Assembly: GCA_902784615.1 (NCBI GenBank)
Contig: CACZVN010000003.1
Coordinates: forward strand, 62,001 to 126,000
From: an uncultured Prevotellaceae bacterium
GTDB taxonomy: Bacteria; Bacteroidota; Bacteroidia; Bacteroidales; Bacteroidaceae
Reading direction: 5' to 3'
DNA: 64,000 bases
Positions 58,801 to 64,000 of the stretch are shown here, piece after piece; the first letter of the stretch is position 1, and each line of letters begins with the position of its first letter. The translations under genes and the position numbers were made by a program. Under the pieces are notes generated by a model. The model worked only from the letters and a program-made list of their open reading frames with translations. It ran no database searches and was not told the DNA's origin.

Positions 58801-61800
58801 TCTGAGGAGAACGTATATCTTCCACCGTTGGGATACCACTCTTGAACTGCACATGGATATTCACCACATGACGCTCACTGACTGGTGTCACGTTATTGGA
58901 ACCGTCGCTCTCCTCATAGTCATACTCGTAGATGACTGTGATAATCTTCTCCGTCGAGAGGTCGAAGATATCGGAGTTACGGCTTACGAAAAGAGTACTG
59001 GTCTCTGTCGGGGCAATGCCGTGGATGGTGAATTCTTTTTGTAAGTTCGGAAGCGATCCATAGTTATCCGAAGTAATAACAAGCCCAACAGGCACATCTG
59101 TACCGCTTGGAGTGGGTGCACTGCCTGTTACACCTGCAGCCGCTGTCACAGCCACTCCCTTAGTATAGCTTTCGCGGCAGTAATAATAGGTACCAGTAGA
59201 AGCGAAGGTAAGTGTGGTGACATTATTCTTATCAGAAGTATCCAAGTCGTCATATACTTCTTTCGGAATGGTCTTACCCACCGCATAAGGCGAATTACCG
59301 ACTAAGAGTGGTGTATTAACCACGTAATAGGTTCCTGGAGATGAAACCGTGATTGGTGCAAAATAACGTTGTTCGTTGGGGATTGTCTCAAAAGCCGCAC
59401 GACTGAGATCATCATTTGTCTGGATCTGATTGGTAGAGGTCGTTATATTTTTACCTTGCTCAGCATCATATCGTGTGACGGTAACGGTAGCGTTGTTGGG
59501 CAACGCCATTCCATTGCCATAATAGGTAGCAGAATAATCCAGTGCCTGCGTCTGTGAATATCCGGCAGCATTGGCGGCAGCCGCTTCTGCTGTGGGACCA
59601 TCATACTGATATTTCTCTCCTTCAGTACCACCATAATTCTTATCGATAAGCAGGTCAAGGGCATCGTAGTTGAAAGTGAATTTCTCACGATCGGTCGGTG
59701 ACATGGAGCACCAAGCCGTCAGACCACGGTAGTTCTTACCACTCTCATAATAGTCTCCACCATACAAGCCATCAGAGAGACAATAGTAGGCAGGCACCAC
59801 ACACTCATCAATGATGGATGCTAATGTCGGATATTGTGTCATGTAGGTATTCTTTTCGGCTGCGGTCATCCTGCTGTTGAGATATATGAAATCCGTCTGA
59901 CTCAGTTGGATGGTACTGGTGCAGATAAAGGCCTCAGCCACACTGTTCTGATCTAACGTTGCAGCTTTGGTTTTCGACACGGCAGTACCAGGATTGAGAT
60001 GCGTCGTAACACCACCAGATGTAATATCGATTTGCTTGGTCACCAGCCATGCACGCTCAAACGTAGCCTGGCCTGTAGGAATAGCAAAGTGATAATTATT
60101 ATCGATATCCTGATAGGTATTATACACATCCGCCGAAATCAGGTTGCCCTCCTCGTATTCACGTTGTCCGAGTACTTGAGAAGTTCCGCTTGTCAGACGA
60201 TAAGTAGGTCCATTTTCATATCCGTCACCACCCGTCTGGTTCTTCTCCTGTGCTGTTGCAGAGGTATACCAGGTGTTCCACTCTGTGGGGTTATTTACCT
60301 TATAGGTCAGGATATAACCGGTGTCGTGACCGAGGTTGTTCGACGGACGGAAGACTTCCTCGAAAGCAACATTCTGGTTCTTCTCCACATGGAGCACCTG
60401 AGGATGAGAAGACTTCCAACTCGTATAGTCACCAGGCAACAATACAGTACCGGCAGGATAGGTCGTTTCTCCAATCCTGCACTCAGCAATGCTGACATAC
60501 GTCTCATCCTCAAACAGGTTCTGCTCCGACTTACTCAGCAGATACCAGTCCCAATAGCTGATAGGTGTATTCGGCTCGTAAGTCACGTCATTGATAACCA
60601 TCTTCTGACCTTGTTCGAGTTTCACACCAGTTGATTTCCAATAAGCATATTTATTGGGCTTGACATTGATCAACTTCATCGTGCCGTGTGAGGCAGCTGT
60701 GATGGTCAGCGGGATATCGACGGTCTCACTGTAAGCGTTGGGCGCACCGGTATAGGCTGAAATATACTGGTCATAGACATACACCTGTCCCTGAACATAC
60801 CAATAGTGAGCCGGAACGGCATCATCACCCTGATATTTTCCACTGACATTATAACAGTCATCAATGATGGTCTGCGTACTATGTACGAAGTTACCCGATG
60901 TCTCCCACTCTTTTAGGTCTGTTGTTGAATATGTGTAGTCTTTCTGGGTAATAGCATCCGCATTAAGAGCTGTCAACGTAGCATGTTTTTTGGGGGAATA
61001 AGTTTGCTTACCATGCTGATTCTTGGCATAGACGAAACCACCACCGATACCCGTCTGCACATTGATGAGGTCGAGCTCGATGACACCTGTGACATAGCCC
61101 CAGTCTTTCTCATCGATCTCGCTACCCCTGCTCTTCTCAGTCGTCAGCTCCAGATAGACACCAGATGCCAAGGCCACCTTGTTGAAACTGCTACCATTGT
61201 TACGCGTACGGTCTTTGACATGGGTCGCCTTCCATTCATAATAGGACTCACCACCCTCTGTCGAATAGATGTCATTCGAGACATTGTCTGTCCTGCGCTT
61301 GTCCTCGTTTTCTCTGAAATGGACATCACTGGTCAGGGCACCAAGGAAGTTCACGATATTATAGATACCGAAGTAGTTACCATGTACAGCCTTCTTCAAA
61401 TCCGTGAAATCATATTCGTCTGATCCGTTCTTTGTCAAATCACCGGGGATGACAGAATGCTGCTGGTTGAGCGATACCTCACGCACACGGTTGATGGTAT
61501 AGTTAGTGTAATCAACAACCTCCGGCACACGGTCCGGAGCACCTTGCATCACCATACGACTACCGAACACGCCACAGAAGTCAGCACGCTGGATGGTATT
61601 CATGATACGACCGGCATAGATGGTACATACGCCATTCAGTTCCCAGTAAGCAGGATTGATAGTTCTCTCATAAGTCGTAGGATTAATAAGGATAATATCC
61701 GTATCGCCATCTTTGATAGACACAGGATGATTATTGTCGTCGTATGTTACAAACAATGTCAACAAGTCATCACTGTTCAAGGTTGAAGCCTTTGAATTAT

Positions 61801-64000
61801 TGGATGCAGGATGATAGGTGGTGCCGTCTTTGTCGGTACACTGCTTTATACAGATATAGCGCAACTCGTAATAATCGCGTTCGCGCTGTTCCAAATCATA
61901 ATACTTATCGAGGGTAATTTCCTTCTCATTATCAGGGAAAGAATAATAGTCGGTACCGTAATTCGTGATGTTCAGACCTCGATAGCCATCAACGAAGGTC
62001 AGGTTACCATCACCGTAAAGACCACCCGTATGTTCAGAACCGAGAGTAATCAGGTCACGATGATAGACATCATGGATAGAGGCCGTCACATTACCAAACA
62101 CAGACGTGGCATTGGCGTAGGCTCTAGAGGATCCTGACGATGTGTTACCACCGGCAAACACGGCATTGTGAATGATAATGCCCGTCGGGTCCAGACTAGT
62201 CCACTTTGTATCATCCTTCTTATAACCCAAGGTATTAAGGGCCGTTGTGGGCACATAGTCGCCTTTTGAATAGTGAACGCTTTGGAGGACTCCGTTTGCA
62301 TTAGGTGTATCTATATCCACACCACCGTCAGCCGTCACCAGGCAATGGGGCTCGACAAGCACCTTGCAGTCCTCAGTAAGCACGTACTCTTCTCCATCCA
62401 TAACCCAGTTTCCGCCAGTATATACTCCATTAACAAAGGAGCCGCCCTCCTTCATATAATAAAAGCCTTCCCACTGGTCATCATAGCGCACTCCATCCTT
62501 CAAACCCGCACATACACCGCCATTTTTTTCATAAGCACTATAGACATAACCGATATCACCACCACCGAAGACGTTGCCGTTGCCTAAGGCTACCTCCTTA
62601 GTCGTTCCCACCTCGCCACCGAAGATATTCACCTCGGTCTGACCAAACACGTAACCCTCGGAGTATAGATTGCCAAAATTATCTTTATAATCATAACCTC
62701 GGCCACCGCCAAACACGTTGCGGTGTACATGGCCGCCATATAAGGTCACGTGGGTCTTACCAGCCCGATAGATGCCTTGCAGCTGACGGACAGAGTTATC
62801 TTCACCAGAGGCATGAATGACACCACGGCCAATAGCCGCAATCTCACCTCCGCCAAAGAGCGAGTTACGCACATGACCGCCGTACATCTTCACGTTGGAC
62901 ACATCTACACTACTGTTGTCGATATAGCCTCCACCGTAGATGCTACCGCTTCTATACAAGGTGTTACGCTCGTTCGCATTAGTATCATCGTCTATCTTCT
63001 CCTGGAAATAACCCCCACCATCGGCAATGACTGGGTAAGTTTCTACATCATCGGGAGCTGTTGAGAAATATCGGTAACCGATATAACCCTTGTTAAGCGT
63101 GATATTGGCAGTACCAAAGACTGCACCACCCTCACCGCCACCATAGGCATTACGTTCAATAGCCGGAATACCATCGGTAAAGCTGGTGCCATTCAGTTTG
63201 CCGATGACAACATGCGTCTCTCCATCGATATCGTTGGCAAAAGAAGTGGTAATGTCACCATCATGCTGGCCCACACTGCCTTCCCAGCCACCACCATAGA
63301 CATTACGTGCCGTACCACCCTCGATATAAGCTGTAGAACTGGCGATAAAACCGTTTTTCACGCCCAAACTATCCTTCACGGAACCCGATGTTCCAGCAGC
63401 ATAGAGATCAAATTTGACCGTACCGCCCAATAGGTCGATATATGTGGTACCCAATACATTACCACTATAACTGATGTTTCTATGGCCCAAGCCGCCACCA
63501 TAGCAATAGCGCGCCACAGTAGCTCCCTGATTGATATGAACATTGGTATTGTAATATTTCGGCCGCTGATTGTCCACCGTATATAACCGGTTACTTGAGG
63601 CCGGTGTGCCGTCAGCAAGCCCCGGATCAGTATAATCTTCCAAATCCGTAAACAAGGCCGTATTAGCTACCTTCCACTTTGCCACGGATTCCTTGTTGAT
63701 CACCTGACCGTTCTCACCACCGCCATAGACTTCCTGTACCTGAGCACCACTGTTCAGATTCACTTCAGTATATTGTGACCAAGTATTCACACCATAACCG
63801 GCACCATAGACATTGGCCAGTCCGGTCCAGTGTGTGCCGCCTTTAACAGGCACATTGATGTTAATCTTCCCATAAAGTGTTCGGCGACAAGCATTGTTAC
63901 CACCATAGATGGCACCGTCGATCGTCGCATCCGCACTGTTATAGTTGACGATGGCTTCATACACATCGCAGGCCACGTCGATACGAGGTGTCTCAACTGT
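55814..64000 (-). CDS. Giant YGGG-repeat surface protein, 5' part outside the window
   Basis: The frame is open from 55814 to the window edge, at least 2,728 residues. An internal GTG at 63976 is not taken as a start because the frame continues upstream of it. The first 640 residues or so hold about 13 YGGG-type motifs (VYGGGENGQV, LFGGGEIAAI, VFGGGDIGYV). A long beta-rich central region, a GLUG-like patch (near 2,000) and a DICLPF segment follow. The C-terminus, GVYIVYADNGKYVKKVIVR, resembles a T9SS-type sorting domain, so export to the surface is likely. Function is inferred as adhesin-like. Confidence 0.75.
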   Translation of the reverse strand, partial: TVETPRIDVACDVYEAIVNYNSADATIDGAIYGGNNACRRTLYGKININVPVKGGTHWTGLANVYGAGYGVNTWSQYTEVNLNSGAQVQEVYGGGENGQVINKESVAKWKVANTALFTDLEDYTDPGLADGTPASSNRLYTVDNQRPKYYNTNVHINQGATVARYCYGGGLGHRNISYSGNVLGTTYIDLLGGTVKFDLYAAGTSGSVKDSLGVKNGFIASSTAYIEGGTARNVYGGGWEGSVGQHDGDITTSFANDIDGETHVVIGKLNGTSFTDGIPAIERNAYGGGEGGAVFGTANITLNKGYIGYRYFSTAPDDVETYPVIADGGGYFQEKIDDDTNANERNTLYRSGSIYGGGYIDNSSVDVSNVKMYGGHVRNSLFGGGEIAAIGRGVIHASGEDNSVRQLQGIYRAGKTHVTLYGGHVHRNVFGGGRGYDYKDNFGNLYSEGYVFGQTEVNIFGGEVGTTKEVALGNGNVFGGGDIGYVYSAYEKNGGVCAGLKDGVRYDDQWEGFYYMKEGGSFVNGVYTGGNWVMDGEEYVLTEDCKVLVEPHCLVTADGGVDIDTPNANGVLQSVHYSKGDYVPTTALNTLGYKKDDTKWTSLDPTGIIIHNAVFAGGNTSSGSSRAYANATSVFGNVTASIHDVYHRDLITLGSEHTGGLYGDGNLTFVDGYRGLNITNYGTDYYSFPDNEKEITLDKYYDLEQRERDYYELRYICIKQCTDKDGTTYHPASNNSKASTLNSDDLLTLFVTYDDNNHPVSIKDGDTDIILINPTTYERTINPAYWELNGVCTIYAGRIMNTIQRADFCGVFGSRMVMQGAPDRVPEVVDYTNYTINRVREVSLNQQHSVIPGDLTKNGSDEYDFTDLKKAVHGNYFGIYNIVNFLGALTSDVHFRENEDKRRTDNVSNDIYSTEGGESYYEWKATHVKDRTRNNGSSFNKVALASGVYLELTTEKSRGSEIDEKDWGYVTGVIELDLINVQTGIGGGFVYAKNQHGKQTYSPKKHATLTALNADAITQKDYTYSTTDLKEWETSGNFVHSTQTIIDDCYNVSGKYQGDDAVPAHYWYVQGQVYVYDQYISAYTGAPNAYSETVDIPLTITAASHGTMKLINVKPNKYAYWKSTGVKLEQGQKMVINDVTYEPNTPISYWDWYLLSKSEQNLFEDETYVSIAECRIGETTYPAGTVLLPGDYTSWKSSHPQVLHVEKNQNVAFEEVFRPSNNLGHDTGYILTYKVNNPTEWNTWYTSATAQEKNQTGGDGYENGPTYRLTSGTSQVLGQREYEEGNLISADVYNTYQDIDNNYHFAIPTGQATFERAWLVTKQIDITSGGVTTHLNPGTAVSKTKAATLDQNSVAEAFICTSTIQLSQTDFIYLNSRMTAAEKNTYMTQYPTLASIIDECVVPAYYCLSDGLYGGDYYESGKNYRGLTAWCSMSPTDREKFTFNYDALDLLIDKNYGGTEGEKYQYDGPTAEAAAANAAGYSQTQALDYSATYYGNGMALPNNATVTVTRYDAEQGKNITTSTNQIQTNDDLSRAAFETIPNEQRYFAPITVSSPGTYYVVNTPLLVGNSPYAVGKTIPKEVYDDLDTSDKNNVTTLTFASTGTYYYCRESYTKGVAVTAAAGVTGSAPTPSGTDVPVGLVITSDNYGSLPNLQKEFTIHGIAPTETSTLFVSRNSDIFDLSTEKIITVIYEYDYEESDGSNNVTPVSERHVVNIHVQFKSGIPTVEDIRSPQIVIPGDFIGLRDPNVTPGAYEVTGGGWELFETEEDAESHINGIEYTPRSDALYWYQNGYYLAYYAKTFLGKTYSNHVPVTVANYHDLKKVMDDQEHHYFIDNPGVKRAPKIYINDYTSSSQNGLDLLKGLIDLSYNKAAANTAYGALDTPNSIIGGNNLDIILRTNISHTDAWTPIAYEEGECFSGRLHGDGYYVEGINNSLFNHLCGSVYNLGVKGSFTGAGIAEQGDGYVENCWVSTSSTAVKTAKPVLGTPDMTNDTRPYRIVNCYYEENEDATNKYTNHSSTYGIPTRMDHHDFHDGKVAYNLNGFYLYKRYCDHEVTTGEITYPYYTINKTDNTLVLQDGNNGTKLGHYANNPGICSTGHTLAYNTVGYVEDRFADGDFIYANGSVPENTEERAYTNPSTKVTSYYPIWPDDYIYFGQMLTYGWYPQRPHEEVPSRIYKSYDRLVLSDMSNRVYRAPAYFGSKTMDVAHFNPNVNLVAYSKAKDANDTNLHPAYPGMTAIDFAGHQDMAYDRGKSGNYFYPPLLDDAGIVSIVNRDESKNLLIYAPSAEANATTNAVLTNLDVFPEPAYSEYYSNDKYRRVAAAPTSSVTGHLVLSTLRSASDHLLVDENDFNCPIQYTMGDGYRMWHQRSPLPNQYVTQESGKTKGWEDICLPFTAELVTTPVKGEITHFYQGYNADGSSNTFGHEYWLREYNGIDNSASNGDELAAKFNSPDAAGDDKVYYNTYLWDNYYSKNNYDDRNSDDFQKTYYQPGGNGIVHTYTRYPLFQAGTPYLIGFPGKTYYEFDLSGYFGKYEEMNTINDASITKPDAQFISFVSDAGVTIKVSDDELDTGVEHNNYVYYGTYTSKPLAEGDFQLNGDGDKYVKQAAGSKTKPFHPYFVKKPGSGTRTMVDQTNSIIIMEDSAKLKGTTGITNLYEDDLLLVKGGKKKIMVESQLHYTSDVRIVTPAGVTLTSYSIQPSEYVETRVETGGVYIVYADNGKYVKKVIVR
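62050..64000 (-). repeat. YGGG motif array in the giant protein
   Basis: The coding sequence repeats units built on (V/I/L/A)(Y/F)GGG followed by a short strand with alternating Val/Asn, about 13 copies in this stretch. Protein-level repetition is clear. The DNA copies are diverged. Confidence 0.7.

Noticed and set aside
58235-59044. 269-residue plus-strand frame within the giant gene
   Set aside because: Antisense shadow. The minus frame is continuous with a coherent repeat protein.
63974-63976. GTG as the start of the giant protein
   Set aside because: The same frame stays open to the end of the window, and the following sequence is not a signal peptide.
49000-64000. CRISPR array or tandem DNA repeat
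   Set aside because: The regular pattern is a diverged protein repeat inside open frames, not short identical DNA repeats with spacers.

Overview
The window looks like a chromosomal segment from a Bacteroidales bacterium, most likely Prevotella or a close relative. The signs are many promoters of the Bacteroidetes form TAnnTTTG, mostly weak Shine-Dalgarno sites, SusD/BspA-era surface protein styles (BACON-like, GLUG-like, golvesin-like and BspA-like modules), a PPi-dependent phosphofructokinase with GGDDS, and C-terminal tails of the kind seen on Bacteroidetes surface proteins. No rRNA, CRISPR array, insertion sequence or complete prophage was seen. One tRNA-Arg(TCT) is present.

Layout. 1-4.3 kb: start of a TamL-like outer-membrane lipoprotein gene (minus), a TrmH-type RNA methyltransferase, a lipoprotein, then pfp and a GH25 lysozyme on the minus strand. 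4.4-10.4 kb: a plus-strand run of a small conserved protein, an acyltransferase, a golvesin-type amidase, a small protein and a YgiQ radical SAM protein. 10.4-17.4 kb: tRNA-Arg, a MORN-GH25 lysozyme, a DMT transporter, ligA, a secreted protein plus an OmpA lipoprotein, and a patatin-like phospholipase.

17.4-31.4 kb is the most striking accessory block: an unbroken run of plus-strand genes with gaps of 1-33 bp encoding four Hanks-type Ser/Thr kinases, one PP2C phosphatase, three FHA-type proteins (one fused to a kinase, one to zinc ribbons, one to a transmembrane pseudo-protease), a secreted TPR/BACON-like protein, an outer-membrane beta-barrel and a secreted WG-repeat-like protein, ending in the housekeeping gene trmD. 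Its composition suggests a phosphorylation system that spans the envelope. No described system that I recognise matches the whole set.

31.4-42 kb: a remodelled spot where a VapE-like NTPase and a DUF6078-like gene are both truncated head to head; two secreted proteins of unknown role; trpS; a WYL regulator overlapping a DnaQ-like exonuclease; a RhuM-Fic protein; an aminopeptidase P and a secreted C1 peptidase. 42-48.8 kb: recJ, apparently broken by a small N-terminal deletion; recQ; a PurF-like protein without the glutaminase cysteine; a MaoC hydratase; and ilvC.

49-64 kb is a minus-strand operon of three surface-protein genes: a giant protein of at least 2,728 residues that runs off the window, a 451-residue BspA-like protein, and a 1,789-residue protein. 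The two giants carry long arrays of a degenerate (V/I/L)(Y/F)GGG motif, probably a beta-helix-like adhesin fold. The 451- and 1,789-residue proteins share an N-terminal domain. This family is the second candidate for an undescribed system.
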